NCBI RefSeq assembly: GCF_000227465.1
Contig: NC_016047.1
Span: 1,682,857 to 1,746,856 of the forward strand
Reading direction: 5' to 3'
DNA length: 64,000 nucleotides
Source of the DNA: Bacillus spizizenii TU-B-10
Lineage (GTDB): Bacteria > Bacillota > Bacilli > Bacillales > Bacillaceae
In this document: positions 28,280 through 37,947 of the stretch, one piece after another
How the letters are laid out: every line of letters starts with the position of its first letter
Position numbering within the stretch: position 1 is the stretch's first letter
Position numbers and translations under genes: made by a program
The notes under the pieces: generated by a model
What the model was told of the DNA's origin: nothing
Database searches by the model: none
What the model saw: only the letters and a program-made list of their open reading frames with translations

Positions 28280-29560
28280 TTGAATCAACAAATAGACTCT
28301 CTGTTAACAAAGGTGGAAGATCAAAAGGAGGAGCTTATTCAGCTAGCAAAAACGCTGATGTCCTATAAAACACCTGCTCCGCCTGCAAGAAATACCGACG
28401 GCATTCAGTCCTGGATTGCTGGGTTTTTAAATGAAATGGGATTCTCGATCGATAAATGGGACGTGTACCCAGGAGATCCCAATGTTGTAGGTCTACTAAA
28501 GGGAACAGATTCAGCAGATTATCATAGCTTGATCATCAATGGCCATGTAGATGTGGCAGAGGTAAAAGAGGATGAGGAGTGGGAGCATGATCCGTTTCAT
28601 CCAATTGAAAAAAACGGTCTCTTAATCGGGCGAGGCGCTTCTGATATGAAAGGCGGAATGGCGTGTGTGCTGTTTGCGGTGAAATTGATTCGTGAAGCCG
28701 ACATTGAACTTCCCGGTGATTTGATTCTGCAATCGGTTATCGGGGAGGAAGTCGGAGAAGCCGGCACGCTTGAATGCTGCAAGAGGGGCTATCATGCTGA
28801 TTTTGCAGTTGTCGCGGATACGAGCGATATGCATATTCAAGGTCAAGGCGGTGTCATTACAGGCTGGATTGAAATCAAAAGCAGTCAAACGTTTCATGAT
28901 GGGACGAGGCGGAATATGATTCATGCAGGCGGAGGAACATTCGGAGCAAGCGCAATTGAAAAAATGGCAAAAATCATTGCGGGGCTCGGGGAACTGGAGC
29001 GCCACTGGTCTATCATGAAACGTTATCCCGGTTTTAAACCAGGCACAAATACGATTAACCCGGCTGTCATAGAAGGCGGCAGACATGCGGCTTTTATAGC
29101 TGACGAGTGCCGGCTGTGGATCACAGTCCATTTTTACCCGAATGAAACCCATGAACAAGTGGCAGCGGAAATAGAAGATTACATTAACCGGCTGAGTGAC
29201 AGTGATATTTGGCTTAGGGAAAACCGCCCTGTCTTCAAGTGGGGAGGCTCATCTATGATTGAAGACAGAGGAGAAATTTTTCCGGCACTGGAAGTTGACC
29301 CTGGCCACCCAGGCGTCTCAGTGCTTACAGCGTCTCATCAGAAAGTGAAACTGGAGCGTCCGGTTATTGACGTTTCTCAATCCGTTACAGACGGAGGATG
29401 GCTGTATAATGCCGGCATTCCAAGCGTGATTTACGGACCTGGAGATCTTCACAATGCACACTCCGTGAACGAGGAGGTATCGATTGAGCAGCTGGTAGAT
29501 TATACGAAAATTATGCTCAATTTTATCATCGGTTGGTGCAGCTGTAAAAAAGAACAGTGA
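28280..29560 (+). CDS. ylmB: YlmB, formylaminopyrimidine deformylase (thiamin salvage)
   Basis: A 426-residue M20-family metal-dependent hydrolase. Metal-binding motifs are seen in GHVDV (near residue 94), GRGASDMKGG (near 118) and GEEVGEAG (near 155). In Bacillus this enzyme removes formyl from N-formyl-4-amino-5-aminomethyl-2-methylpyrimidine. The product is then hydrolysed by TenA to hydroxymethylpyrimidine, so degraded thiamin is recycled. The thi-box directly upstream supports this role over a general peptidase. The start is TTG after AGGAGCGG. Confidence 0.92.
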   Translation: MNQQIDSLLTKVEDQKEELIQLAKTLMSYKTPAPPARNTDGIQSWIAGFLNEMGFSIDKWDVYPGDPNVVGLLKGTDSADYHSLIINGHVDVAEVKEDEEWEHDPFHPIEKNGLLIGRGASDMKGGMACVLFAVKLIREADIELPGDLILQSVIGEEVGEAGTLECCKRGYHADFAVVADTSDMHIQGQGGVITGWIEIKSSQTFHDGTRRNMIHAGGGTFGASAIEKMAKIIAGLGELERHWSIMKRYPGFKPGTNTINPAVIEGGRHAAFIADECRLWITVHFYPNETHEQVAAEIEDYINRLSDSDIWLRENRPVFKWGGSSMIEDRGEIFPALEVDPGHPGVSVLTASHQKVKLERPVIDVSQSVTDGGWLYNAGIPSVIYGPGDLHNAHSVNEEVSIEQLVDYTKIMLNFIIGWCSCKKEQ

Positions 29561-29642
29561 CCATGAAAATTTTTTCTTGCTGACAAGGTTCAGCCCGCCC
29601 GTTCATATACTTGAAAAAAGGACGGAAAAAGGACGTGATGGA

Positions 29643-29888
29643 ATGATCAGCATTTCAGAATTTCAGGTGAAGGATGTCGTCAATGTCTCAAACGGAAAAA
29701 AGCTGGGGAGCATTGGTGATATAGATATCAATGTGACCACTGGCAAAATTCAGGCGATCATACTAGGAGGAAATGGGAAAGTTCTCGGATTTTTTGGAAA
29801 AGAAGAGGAATTGGTCATTCCATGGCGAAATATAGTAAAAATCGGGGAAGATGTAATCTTGGTCCGATTAAATGAACCGCATGCATAA
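29643..29888 (+). CDS. ylmC: YlmC, PRC-barrel family sporulation protein (YlmC/YmxH)
   Basis: An 81-residue PRC-barrel-like protein of the YlmC/YmxH family, found widely in spore formers; its molecular role is not established. Conserved features are DVVNVSNGKKLG at the start and ELVIPWRNIVKIGEDVILV near the end. The ATG at 29643 has AAAGGACG upstream. A CATATACT at 29604-29611 could be a sporulation-type -10, but I cannot assign a sigma factor with confidence. Confidence 0.82.
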   Translation: MISISEFQVKDVVNVSNGKKLGSIGDIDINVTTGKIQAIILGGNGKVLGFFGKEEELVIPWRNIVKIGEDVILVRLNEPHA

Positions 29889-29911
29889 CCTGCTCGTCTG
29901 CCGCGGATTGG

Positions 29912-29950
29912 CAAATGCCGGAAGTCTGGATTCTTCCGGCACATTTCATT
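29912..29950 (+). terminator. Terminator after ylmC
   Basis: TGCCGGAAG (29916-29924) pairs with CTTCCGGCA (29933-29941); the following tract CATTTCATTT is only moderately T-rich. Confidence 0.65.
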
Positions 29951-29971
29951 TAGAAATATGCAAATCGGCGC

Positions 29972-30000
29972 TCAACGAATGCAGAAAGATGTGGTAAAAT
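29972..30000 (+). promoter_or_regulatory. Predicted sigma-A promoter of ylmD-ylmH
   Basis: TCAACG (29972-29977), 17 bp, TAAAAT (29995-30000) with an extended TG at 29992-29993. It lies about 50 bases before ylmD. Confidence 0.55.
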
Positions 30001-30049
30001 AAGTGGGAAATTCCGCTTTTTTAAATGTTTGTCGAAAGGTTGGATCATC

Positions 30050-30886
30050 ATGAATACATATCACCCATTCAGTCTTACCACACCCTCGACACTCATGATA
30101 CAAGACTGGACACAAACGAATCAAAACAACAGAGAAGTCATTGCCGGATTTACTACGAAAAACGGCGGTGTCAGCCAAAAGCCTTTTGAATCGTTAAATA
30201 CAGGATTGCACGTTCATGACAAAGATGCAGATGTAGTTAAAAATCGTGAATATATTGCCGATATGTTTAATATTGATTTGCAGTCTTGGGTATTTGCTGA
30301 TCAGACACATGATAATCGCGTTCAGAAAGTGACGCAGAGGGATAGGGGAAAAGGCGCCCGTGAGTATCACACAGCTCTAAAAGCAACGGACGGGCTCTAT
30401 ACAAATGAAAAGAATGTGTTTTTGGCATTATGCTTTGCTGATTGTGTGCCTCTTTTCTTTTATGATCCGGTTAAATCGCTTGTCGGGATCGCCCATGCCG
30501 GGTGGAAAGGCACTGTCAAACAGATTGGCAGAGAAATGGTGAAGCAATGGACCGAGCAGGAAGGTTCAAATCTCTCAGATATTTATGCTGTTATAGGACC
30601 GTCTATCAGCGGAGCATGCTATACAGTAGACGACCGTGTCATGGATGCTGTCCGAGCATTGCCAGTTTCAGCAGAACGTGCCGTAAATCAGACGGCACAG
30701 GCACAATATCAGCTTGACCTGAAAGAGCTGAACCGCCTTATATTGATCGACAGCGGTTTGGCAAATGAACAGATTTCTGTCAGTGGTTTATGCACGGAAA
30801 GTGAGCCGTCTCTTTTCTATTCTCACCGCCGCGATCAGGGGAAAACTGGACGGATGATGTCCTTTATCGGAATGAAGGAGGCATAA
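30050..30886 (+). CDS. ylmD: YlmD, PgeF/YfiH-type laccase-domain protein
   Basis: A 278-residue protein of the Multi-copper polyphenol oxidoreductase/PgeF family. In related species this family acts as a zinc-dependent purine nucleoside phosphorylase or peptidoglycan-editing factor. The metal-binding elements are QTHDNRV (near residue 90), CFADCVP (near 133) and HAGWKG (near 157). The chosen ATG at 30050 follows AAAGGTTGG; the in-frame start 21 bases upstream precedes it. First gene of a cluster leading into sepF; ylmD and ylmE are often adjacent to division genes in Gram-positives. Confidence 0.88.
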   Translation: MNTYHPFSLTTPSTLMIQDWTQTNQNNREVIAGFTTKNGGVSQKPFESLNTGLHVHDKDADVVKNREYIADMFNIDLQSWVFADQTHDNRVQKVTQRDRGKGAREYHTALKATDGLYTNEKNVFLALCFADCVPLFFYDPVKSLVGIAHAGWKGTVKQIGREMVKQWTEQEGSNLSDIYAVIGPSISGACYTVDDRVMDAVRALPVSAERAVNQTAQAQYQLDLKELNRLILIDSGLANEQISVSGLCTESEPSLFYSHRRDQGKTGRMMSFIGMKEA

Positions 30887-30892
30887 AAGATC

Positions 30893-31585
30893 TTGCGTGT
30901 TGTTGATAATTTACGACATATAAACGAACGAATAAACGAAGCATGTAACAGATCGGGCCGCAGCTCCGATGAAGTTACGGTTATTGCAGTCACAAAATAT
31001 GTATCGCCTGAAAGAGCACAGGAGGCAGTGGATGCGGGCATCACCTGCCTCGGAGAGAATCGGGATGCGGAACTGCTCCGCAAACAGGAAATGATAAAAG
31101 GGGATCCGGAATGGCATTTTATCGGCAGTCTGCAATCAAGAAAAGCAAAAGCTGTCGTCAATTCGGTTTCCTATATCCATTCCTTAGACCGGCTCTCATT
31201 AGCGAAAGAAATTGAAAAACGGGCTGAAGGTACTGTGCAATGCTTTGTGCAGGTCAATACCTCTCTTGAGCCTTCTAAACACGGCATGAAAAAAGAAGAA
31301 GTCATTCCATTCATACAGGAGCTTTCCGGTTTCGAACACATCGTTGTGGCCGGACTGATGACTATGGCTCCGCTGACTGATGATCAAGATGAGATCAGAA
31401 GCTGTTTCAGAGCGCTGAGAGAACTCCGTGATCAGGTTCAGGAGCTGAAACAGCCGAACGCTCCGTGTACTGAACTGTCGATGGGCATGTCAAATGATTT
31501 TGAAATTGCAATTGAAGAAGGGGCTACTTATATTAGAATCGGCTCATCGTTAGTCGGAAATGAAACAGGGGGTGTACAGCAATGA
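30893..31585 (+). CDS. ylmE: YlmE, PLP homeostasis protein (YggS/PLPBP family)
   Basis: A 230-residue single-domain PLP-binding TIM barrel resembling alanine racemase N-domains. The cofactor lysine is expected in VIAVTKYV (near residue 37). HGMKKEE and [18 protein letters not shown] are family signatures. The family keeps vitamin B6 and amino-acid pools balanced and has no firmly known enzyme activity. The start is TTG at 30893, seven bases after AAGGAGG. Its TGA overlaps the sepF ATG. Confidence 0.92.
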   Translation: MRVVDNLRHINERINEACNRSGRSSDEVTVIAVTKYVSPERAQEAVDAGITCLGENRDAELLRKQEMIKGDPEWHFIGSLQSRKAKAVVNSVSYIHSLDRLSLAKEIEKRAEGTVQCFVQVNTSLEPSKHGMKKEEVIPFIQELSGFEHIVVAGLMTMAPLTDDQDEIRSCFRALRELRDQVQELKQPNAPCTELSMGMSNDFEIAIEEGATYIRIGSSLVGNETGGVQQ

Positions 31586-32037
31586 GTATGAAAAATAAAC
31601 TGAAAAACTTTTTCTCAATGGAAGATGAAGAATACGAATATGAATATATTGAGACAGAGCAAGAATCTCATGAAGAGCATGAGCAAAAAGAAAAACCGGC
31701 TTATACCGCAAACAAACCTGCGGGCAAACAGAATGTAGTGAGCTTGCAAAGTGTTCAGAAATCCTCTAAAGTGGTGTTGAGTGAGCCGCGCGTTTATGCG
31801 GAGGCGCAGGAAATAGCCGACCATTTGAAGAACCGGCGGGCAGTTGTCGTCAATCTTCAGCGGATACAGCATGACCAGGCTAAGCGGATTGTTGACTTTT
31901 TAAGCGGAACCGTTTATGCCATTGGCGGCGATATTCAAAGAATCGGCTCGGATATTTTCCTCTGCACGCCTGACAACGTAGATGTATCAGGCACAATTTC
32001 TGAGCTCATATCTGAAGACGAACATCAGAGGTGGTAA
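31582..32037 (+). CDS. sepF: SepF, FtsZ-bundling and membrane-anchoring division protein
   Basis: A 151-residue protein with an N-terminal membrane-binding amphipathic helix ([13 protein letters not shown]), a Glu/Tyr-rich linker (about 15-60) and a compact dimeric SepF domain (about 62-140) containing VVVNLQR and [11 protein letters not shown]. SepF binds the C-terminal peptide of FtsZ, forms rings or arcs and acts as a second membrane anchor beside FtsA. It is translationally coupled to ylmE by an ATGA overlap. Confidence 0.95.
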   Translation: MSMKNKLKNFFSMEDEEYEYEYIETEQESHEEHEQKEKPAYTANKPAGKQNVVSLQSVQKSSKVVLSEPRVYAEAQEIADHLKNRRAVVVNLQRIQHDQAKRIVDFLSGTVYAIGGDIQRIGSDIFLCTPDNVDVSGTISELISEDEHQRW

Positions 32038-32043
32038 AGCGAG

Positions 32044-32316
32044 ATGATCCTTTATCAAGTTTTTTCGGTTTTAAGCTTATTAATCACAATCTACTCATTT
32101 GCCCTGATCATATATATTTTTATGTCATGGGTGCCGAGTACAAGGGAAACGGCAGTCGGGCGTTTTTTAGCTTCGATTTGTGAACCATATCTCGAACCAT
32201 TTAGAAAAATCATCCCTCCGATCGCAATGCTGGATATTTCACCGATCGTAGCTATACTTGTGCTTCGGTTTGCGACAACCGGCTTGTGGGGGCTTTATCG
32301 CATGATTGCGTTTTAA
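32044..32316 (+). CDS. ylmG: YlmG, YggT-family membrane protein
   Basis: A 90-residue protein with two membrane segments (about 5-28 and 66-86) joined by the conserved loop [15 protein letters not shown]. YggT/YlmG proteins are linked to septum placement and, in chloroplasts, to nucleoid distribution. No biochemical function is known. It follows sepF by six bases. Confidence 0.88.
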
Positions 32317-32330
32317 TGTGACAGTTTGAT

Positions 32331-32357
32331 AGGGGCTTGGCAGCAGCCAAGCCTCTT
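32331..32357 (+). terminator. Hairpin between ylmG and ylmH
   Basis: GGCTTGGC pairs with GCCAAGCC around a short AGCA loop, followed by TCTTT. The T-tract is weak, so it may only reduce transcription into ylmH. Confidence 0.5.
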
Positions 32358-32376
32358 TACATAGAAGGGAAAGACG

Positions 32377-33150
32377 ATGAGCGATATATATCAGCACTTC
32401 AGAAAAGACGAGCGGGCCTTTATTGACCAGGCGCTCGAATGGAAAGGAATTGTCCAGGAGCAGTACAGAATGAAGCTGACCGACTTTTTAGACCCCCGAG
32501 AGCAGGTCATCCTTTCTGCTGTTACGGGACAGGCTGACGTTGGGCTTGCTTTTTCCGGCGGCTATGACAGAGCGGAGCGAAAACGGGCGATTCTGTATCC
32601 AGAGTACATCACTCCGGAAGAATCGGATTTTGAACTGCAGGCGTTTAACGTCCGTTATGCTGAAAAGTTTGTCTCTGTAGATCATCGTTCTCTGCTTGGT
32701 GCATTAATGGGCATAGGCTTAAAGCGGCAAAAGTTTGGTGACATCGTGTTTTCTGAGACATCAGTGCAATTGATTGTCTCAGCCGATACCGCTGATTTTG
32801 TGGCGGCACAGCTGACCCAAGCAGGCAAAGCGGCGGTCAGCCTAGAGAAAATTGACTTGTCAGACCTTAACATTCCAGCAGTTGATGTCGAAATAAGAGA
32901 TGACACGGTTTCTTCTTTAAGGCTTGACGCCGTCTGCGCCTCTATGAGCAGACAATCCCGCCAGAAATCACAGACGCTTGTGAAAAACGGCCTCGTGAAA
33001 GTGAACTGGAAGGTAGTTGAAGACCCTTCATACATGGTGGCAGAAGGGGACATGCTCTCTATCAGAGGCTTTGGCCGATGCAGCTTAACAAAAATCGAAG
33101 GAAAAACCAAAAAAGACAAATGGAGAGTTACGTTTGAGCGACAAAAATAG
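32377..33150 (+). CDS. ylmH: YlmH, S4-domain RNA-binding protein
   Basis: A 257-residue protein with an N-terminal ylmH-type region (about 1-175) and a C-terminal S4 RNA-binding domain (about 180-250) with LRLDAVCASMSRQSRQ and GLVKVNWK. Recent work in B. subtilis connects it to ribosome-associated quality control on stalled 50S subunits, overlapping with RqcP. That is notable because rqcH lies 24 kb downstream in this window. GAAGGG lies before the ATG. Confidence 0.88.
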   Translation: MSDIYQHFRKDERAFIDQALEWKGIVQEQYRMKLTDFLDPREQVILSAVTGQADVGLAFSGGYDRAERKRAILYPEYITPEESDFELQAFNVRYAEKFVSVDHRSLLGALMGIGLKRQKFGDIVFSETSVQLIVSADTADFVAAQLTQAGKAAVSLEKIDLSDLNIPAVDVEIRDDTVSSLRLDAVCASMSRQSRQKSQTLVKNGLVKVNWKVVEDPSYMVAEGDMLSIRGFGRCSLTKIEGKTKKDKWRVTFERQK

Positions 33151-33192
33151 TCGGTTTTTCAGTTTTTTTCTCCATCTGTGCGAAATTTGTTT

Positions 33193-33198
33193 TATAAT
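33193..33198 (+). promoter_or_regulatory. -10 element of divIVA promoter
   Basis: A perfect TATAAT, 46 bases before the divIVA start. The -35 region (about 33170) has no good match to TTGACA, so only the -10 is reported. Confidence 0.55.
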
Positions 33199-33243
33199 GT
33201 GAACTAGATAACCGTACTGAAATGTAAAAATGGAGGTGGCATC

Positions 33244-33738
33244 ATGCCATTAACGCCAAATGATATTCACAACAAGACGTTTACAAAAAGTTTTCGCGGA
33301 TATGATGAAGATGAAGTAAATGAATTCCTAGCGCAAGTCAGAAAAGATTACGAAATTGTTCTCCGTAAGAAAACTGAGCTTGAAGCGAAAGTCAATGAAC
33401 TTGATGAAAGAATCGGACACTTTGCCAATATTGAAGAAACGCTGAATAAATCGATTTTAGTTGCTCAAGAAGCGGCTGAAGACGTAAAACGCAATTCTCA
33501 AAAAGAAGCAAAGCTGATCGTTCGGGAAGCGGAGAAAAATGCTGATCGCATTATCAACGAATCTTTATCAAAATCAAGAAAAATTGCCATGGAAATTGAA
33601 GAGCTGAAAAAACAGTCTAAAGTTTTCAGAACACGTTTCCAAATGTTGATTGAAGCTCAGCTCGATCTTCTGAAAAATGACGATTGGGATCATCTGCTTG
33701 AGTATGAAGTCGACGCAGTATTTGAGGAAAAGGAATAA
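33244..33738 (+). CDS. divIVA: DivIVA, polar and septal scaffold protein
   Basis: A 164-residue coiled-coil protein that binds curved membrane at septa and poles. It recruits MinJ/MinCD during growth and RacA in sporulation. The N-terminal lipid-binding domain (PLTPNDIHNKTFTKSFRGYD, with the membrane-inserting Phe17 and Arg18) is followed by two coiled coils (about 25-65 and 70-150). AATGGAGGTGGC precedes the ATG. It has its own promoter and is followed by the ileS promoter. Confidence 0.96.
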   Translation: MPLTPNDIHNKTFTKSFRGYDEDEVNEFLAQVRKDYEIVLRKKTELEAKVNELDERIGHFANIEETLNKSILVAQEAAEDVKRNSQKEAKLIVREAEKNADRIINESLSKSRKIAMEIEELKKQSKVFRTRFQMLIEAQLDLLKNDDWDHLLEYEVDAVFEEKE

Positions 33739-33752
33739 ATTCTCTGATTATC

Positions 33753-33782
33753 TTGACATTTTCTTAGCTTTTCGAATATAAT
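33753..33782 (+). promoter_or_regulatory. Consensus sigma-A promoter of ileS
   Basis: TTGACA (33753-33758), 18 bp, TATAAT (33777-33782): both hexamers are perfect. Confidence 0.9.
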
Positions 33783-33789
33783 ACGTTCA

Positions 33790-34050
33790 TAAATTCAGAT
33801 GAAAAAACGGTTGAAAGGGACAGTCATGTTTCCTTCAGGCCTTTATAGCGACCCGGAGATGGTGAGAGTCCGGGATGGCCGGAATCATGTAGATCAGCCC
33901 TTAAGTTTCCTTTCTGAACTCACAGTAGGTTAGGACGTTCATCACGTTACGATGCTCGAGAGGAAAAAGCGTATGCTTGCTTTTTCTAAAAGGGTGGTAC
34001 CGCGAGATAAGCTTTCTCGTCCCTTATGGGATGAGAGGGCTTTTTTTATT
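33790..34050 (+). promoter_or_regulatory. T-box leader of ileS
   Basis: A 260-base leader between promoter and gene. The conserved T-box sequence AGGGTGGTACCGCG lies at 33991-34004. The terminator GCTTTCTCGTCCC (34011-34023) pairs with GGGATGAGAGGGC (34028-34040) and is followed by T7. Uncharged tRNA-Ile should pair with the leader and favour antitermination. I expect an AUC specifier in stem I (AGTCCGGGATGGCCGGAATC region), but did not fold it. Confidence 0.92.
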
Positions 34051-34079
34051 TTCTGAAAAAATGCAGTGGAGGAATGAAA

Positions 34080-36845
34080 ATGGATTTTAAAGACACGCTC
34101 TTAATGCCGAAAACAGATTTCCCGATGCGTGGAAATTTGCCAAACCGTGAGCCTGACATTCAAAAGAAATGGGAGGGAGAGGATATCTACCGTCTTGTAC
34201 AGGAACGGACGAAAGACCGCCCGAAATTTGTTTTACATGACGGACCTCCGTATGCAAACGGCGATATCCATATGGGCCACGCGCTTAACAAGATTTTGAA
34301 GGACTTCATTGTCCGCTACAAATCAATGAGCGGCTACAACGCGCCATATGTACCGGGCTGGGATACACACGGATTGCCGATTGAAACGGCTCTCACAAAA
34401 AACAAAAAAGTCAACCGCAAAGAAATGTCAGTAGCGGAATTCCGCAAACTGTGCGAAGAGTACGCTTGGAAGCAAATCGAGGGACAGCGTGAGCAGTTTA
34501 AACGCCTTGGTGTCCGCGGTGATTGGGAAAACCCATATGTGACATTAAAACCGGAATACGAAGCGCAGCAAATCCGCGTATTTGGTGAGATGGCAAAACG
34601 AGGCTACATTTATAAAGGCCTTAAACCGGTTAACTGGTCACCTTCAAGTGAATCTGCTTTGGCTGAAGCCGAGATCGAATATCAAGACAAACGTTCAGCA
34701 TCTATTTACGTTGCTTTCGGTGTGAAAGACGGAAAAGGCGTTCTTGAAAACGGCGAGCGCATCATCATTTGGACAACAACACCTTGGACAATTCCGGCGA
34801 ACCTCGGAATTTCAGTGCACCCTGATCTTGAGTACAGCGTGATTGCAGTAGGTGAAGACCGCTTTGTCGTAGCAAGTGCTTTAGTCGAAAATGTTGCATC
34901 TGCATGCGGATTTGATCAATATGAAGTGACAAGAACGATCAAAGGGAAAGACCTTGAGAACATTATCGCTGAACACCCGCTATATGGCAGAGACTCTCTC
35001 GTTATGCTTGGCGAACACGTAACAACTGATGCCGGAACAGGTTGCGTTCATACAGCGCCGGGGCACGGGGAAGATGACTTTATCATCGGCCAAAAATACG
35101 GTTTAGATGTGCTATGCCCAGTTGATGCAAAAGGTGTAATGACAAGCGAAGCTCCGGGCTTTGAAGGCATGTTCTATGATGACGCGAACAAAGCGATCAC
35201 ACAGCAGCTTGATGAAAAAGGCGCGCTTGTGAAGCTTGAATTCATTACACACTCTTATCCGCACGATTGGAGAACAAAGAAACCAACCATTTTCCGAGCG
35301 ACAGCGCAATGGTTTGCGTCTATTAAAGATTTCAGATCAGATCTGCTGGATGCCATTAAAGAAACCAAATGGGTTCCTGAATGGGGCGAGCAGCGTTTGC
35401 ACAACATGGTTCGTGACCGCGGAGACTGGTGTATTTCCAGACAGCGTGCATGGGGGGTTCCGATTCCGGTATTTTATGCTGAAAACGGAGAACCGATTAT
35501 TACGGATGAAACCATTGAACATGTTTCTGAATTGTTCAGGCAGCACGGATCAAACATTTGGTTTGAAAAAGAAGCGAAGGATCTTCTTCCGGAAGGCTTT
35601 ACACATCCTGGCAGCCCGAACGGCACATTTACAAAAGAACAGGACATCATGGATGTTTGGTTTGATTCAGGATCTTCTCATCAAGCGGTGCTTGAAGAGC
35701 GTGAAGATCTCGTTCGCCCGGCTGATTTATATCTAGAAGGATCGGACCAATATCGCGGCTGGTTTAACTCATCTCTTTCTACAGCAGTAGCCGTAACAGG
35801 AAAAGCGCCATATAAAGGTGTGCTCAGCCATGGGTTCGCACTGGATGGAGAAGGACGCAAGATGAGTAAATCGATCGGTAACGTCGTTGTTCCAGCTAAA
35901 GTTATGAAACAGCTTGGTGCCGACATCTTGAGATTATGGGTGTCTTCAGTTGATTATCAGGCGGACGTTCGCGTGTCTGATGCCATTTTGAAGCAGGTTG
36001 CTGAAGTATACCGTAAAATCCGCAATACGTTCCGTTTCCTTCATGGCAACCTATTCGATTTTGATCCAAAAACGAATGCGGTGGCTGTCGAAGATCTTCG
36101 CGAAGTGGACCAATATATGCTGATTAAACTGAACAAACTGATTGATAAAGTGAAAAAAGCGTATGATGAGTATGAATTTGCGGTTGTGTATCACAGCATC
36201 CATAATTTCTGCACAATCGAATTGAGCTCATTCTATCTTGATTTCGCAAAAGATATTGTGTACATCGAGCATGCGGATCATCCGGATAGACGCAGCATGC
36301 AGACAGTATTCTATGAAACGCTTCTTGCATTAGTGAAGCTTTCAGCGCCTATCCTTCCTCATACGGCTGACGAATTATGGTCTCATTTAACATTTGTTGA
36401 AGAGCAGAGCGTTCAGCTGACAGATATGCCGGAAACAATCACGGTTCCAAACAGCGAAGCGACAGAAGATAAATTTGACCGCTTTATGGCTTTCCGTGAT
36501 GATGTGCTAAAAGCGTTAGAAACTGCGCGGAATGAAAAAATTATCGGTAAATCATTGGAAGCCAACCTGAAATTGTATCCAAACAAAGAAAACCAAGAGC
36601 TCTTGGCTTCCATTAAAGAAAATCTTTCTCAGCTGTTTATTGTTTCTGAATTGACAATCAGCGAAGAAAATGAAGCACCGAACGATGCGCAAAGCTTTGC
36701 GACAGGTAAAATCGCTGTCGAGAAAGCCGAAGGCGAAATGTGTGAGAGATCCCGTGTGATTTCAAAAGATGTAGGTGCAAATCCAAAATATCCTACACTT
36801 TCACTGCGAAACGCTGAAATCGTTGAAAAATACTATCAAAAATAA
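34080..36845 (+). CDS. ileS: Isoleucyl-tRNA synthetase
   Basis: A 921-residue class Ia synthetase that charges tRNA-Ile and edits valine. The HIGH-type motif HMGH is at 64-67 and KMSKS at 594-598. The editing domain lies between about 200 and 390 and the anticodon-binding domain at about 680-840. At the C-terminus, where the family usually has a CxxC-x16-CxxC zinc knuckle, the aligned positions are Cys888, Ser891, Ser908 and Asn911, so three of four ligands are missing. The ATG at 34080 is seven bases after TGGAGGAA; an ATG at 34074 is too close to it. Confidence 0.96.
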   Translation: MDFKDTLLMPKTDFPMRGNLPNREPDIQKKWEGEDIYRLVQERTKDRPKFVLHDGPPYANGDIHMGHALNKILKDFIVRYKSMSGYNAPYVPGWDTHGLPIETALTKNKKVNRKEMSVAEFRKLCEEYAWKQIEGQREQFKRLGVRGDWENPYVTLKPEYEAQQIRVFGEMAKRGYIYKGLKPVNWSPSSESALAEAEIEYQDKRSASIYVAFGVKDGKGVLENGERIIIWTTTPWTIPANLGISVHPDLEYSVIAVGEDRFVVASALVENVASACGFDQYEVTRTIKGKDLENIIAEHPLYGRDSLVMLGEHVTTDAGTGCVHTAPGHGEDDFIIGQKYGLDVLCPVDAKGVMTSEAPGFEGMFYDDANKAITQQLDEKGALVKLEFITHSYPHDWRTKKPTIFRATAQWFASIKDFRSDLLDAIKETKWVPEWGEQRLHNMVRDRGDWCISRQRAWGVPIPVFYAENGEPIITDETIEHVSELFRQHGSNIWFEKEAKDLLPEGFTHPGSPNGTFTKEQDIMDVWFDSGSSHQAVLEEREDLVRPADLYLEGSDQYRGWFNSSLSTAVAVTGKAPYKGVLSHGFALDGEGRKMSKSIGNVVVPAKVMKQLGADILRLWVSSVDYQADVRVSDAILKQVAEVYRKIRNTFRFLHGNLFDFDPKTNAVAVEDLREVDQYMLIKLNKLIDKVKKAYDEYEFAVVYHSIHNFCTIELSSFYLDFAKDIVYIEHADHPDRRSMQTVFYETLLALVKLSAPILPHTADELWSHLTFVEEQSVQLTDMPETITVPNSEATEDKFDRFMAFRDDVLKALETARNEKIIGKSLEANLKLYPNKENQELLASIKENLSQLFIVSELTISEENEAPNDAQSFATGKIAVEKAEGEMCERSRVISKDVGANPKYPTLSLRNAEIVEKYYQK

Positions 36846-36851
36846 TGGAAA

Positions 36852-36884
36852 AGGGGCCCGGCGTAAAAGCCGGGCTTTTTTTGT
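36852..36884 (+). terminator. Terminator after ileS
   Basis: GCCCGGC (36856-36862) pairs with GCCGGGC (36869-36875), followed by T7. Confidence 0.93.
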
Positions 36885-36990
36885 GCCAAGAGTGACATCG
36901 TTTAGAACGGCAGGAAAAATCTTATGGGCTTTAGATCATCATTCACAGGCAACAATATAGGTATTACGTTAAGAGCAGGAGTTGTGATGA

Positions 36991-37362
36991 ATGAATGATC
37001 AACTGACCGCAATATATACGGAACTTCTTCTGACGAAAGAAGAATTACAGTCGAGATTATTTGAGTATTCTTGCTTTCAGGCTTCAACAAGCCCGCAAGC
37101 AGCAATCAATCATAAACAAAAAGCAACTCTGATCTATCACATTAAAGAAGAGCTTCAAGATGTACTCCTCGCATTGTCCAAAATCGAAAACGGCACTTTC
37201 GGATACTGTGAAGAAACCGGGGCTCCCATTCCTCTTTCAAAGCTTGCTGTGCTGCCGACTGCCCGCACAGCAAACGATTTTCTTTACTCTGTCCAATTTG
37301 AAAAAAAATCGCTTCCGCTGTGGAAATCAACGGATATCGAATATGGTCAGGCACTGTATTAA
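36991..37362 (+). CDS. ylyA: YlyA, DksA/TraR-like regulator
   Basis: A 123-residue protein with an N-terminal coiled coil (about 1-65) and a C-terminal DksA/TraR-type motif (GTFGYCEETGAPIPLSKLAV, 69-88). Only one of the usual four zinc cysteines is present. In B. subtilis YlyA is known to affect forespore gene expression through RNA polymerase. ATG after CAGGAG. It is separate from ileS (terminator) and from lspA. Confidence 0.82.
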   Translation: MNDQLTAIYTELLLTKEELQSRLFEYSCFQASTSPQAAINHKQKATLIYHIKEELQDVLLALSKIENGTFGYCEETGAPIPLSKLAVLPTARTANDFLYSVQFEKKSLPLWKSTDIEYGQALY

Positions 37363-37467
37363 TAACAGTGTCTGGCCGGTTAATATGCCTGATATTTCTT
37401 TACTCCAGTGCTTTTTATTGATAAAATGCATAATGGATTAAAGTAACCGTAAACTGGAGGAACGTTT

Positions 37468-37947
37468 GTGCTGTATTATGTGATCGCACTACTTATTATT
37501 GCAGCCGATCAATTGACAAAATGGCTTGTCGTTAAGAACATGGAGCTTGGACAAAGCATTCCGATCATTGATCAGGTATTCTATATCACCTCCCATCGCA
37601 ATACGGGTGCTGCATGGGGGATATTAGCCGGTCAGATGTGGTTTTTCTACCTCATTACAACCGCGGTTATTATTGGCATTGTTTATTACATACAGCGTTA
37701 TACAAAAGGACAAAGGCTTCTTGGCGTGGCCCTCGGACTTATGCTTGGCGGTGCCATCGGCAACTTCATTGATCGCGCTGTCAGACAGGAAGTTGTGGAT
37801 TTTATCCATGTCATTATTGTGAATTACAATTACCCGATTTTTAACATCGCAGACTCTTCATTATGTGTCGGCGTAATGCTTTTATTTATACAAATGCTGT
37901 TGGACAGCGGGAAAAAGAAAAAGGAGCAATACCATGAATCAAATTGA
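37468..37947 (+). CDS. lspA: LspA, lipoprotein signal peptidase II
   Basis: A 159-residue membrane aspartic protease that cuts the signal peptide from diacylglyceryl-prolipoproteins. Four membrane helices (near 3-20, 56-76, 84-104 and 128-148). The catalytic aspartates are in GNFIDR (near residue 103) and FNIADSSL (near 130). The start is GTG after CTGGAGGAA. The frame runs 14 bases into ylyB and ends YHESN, about five residues longer than I recall for strain 168, perhaps because of a small change around the original stop. Confidence 0.94.
   Translation: MLYYVIALLIIAADQLTKWLVVKNMELGQSIPIIDQVFYITSHRNTGAAWGILAGQMWFFYLITTAVIIGIVYYIQRYTKGQRLLGVALGLMLGGAIGNFIDRAVRQEVVDFIHVIIVNYNYPIFNIADSSLCVGVMLLFIQMLLDSGKKKKEQYHESN

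Noticed and set aside
28622..29158. 178-codon open frame on the minus strand inside ylmB
   Set aside because: Antisense shadow of the M20 hydrolase; cysteine/histidine-rich nonsense composition and no start signal.
35236..35736. 166-codon plus-strand frame inside ileS
   Set aside because: Out-of-frame overlap with the catalytic domain of IleS.
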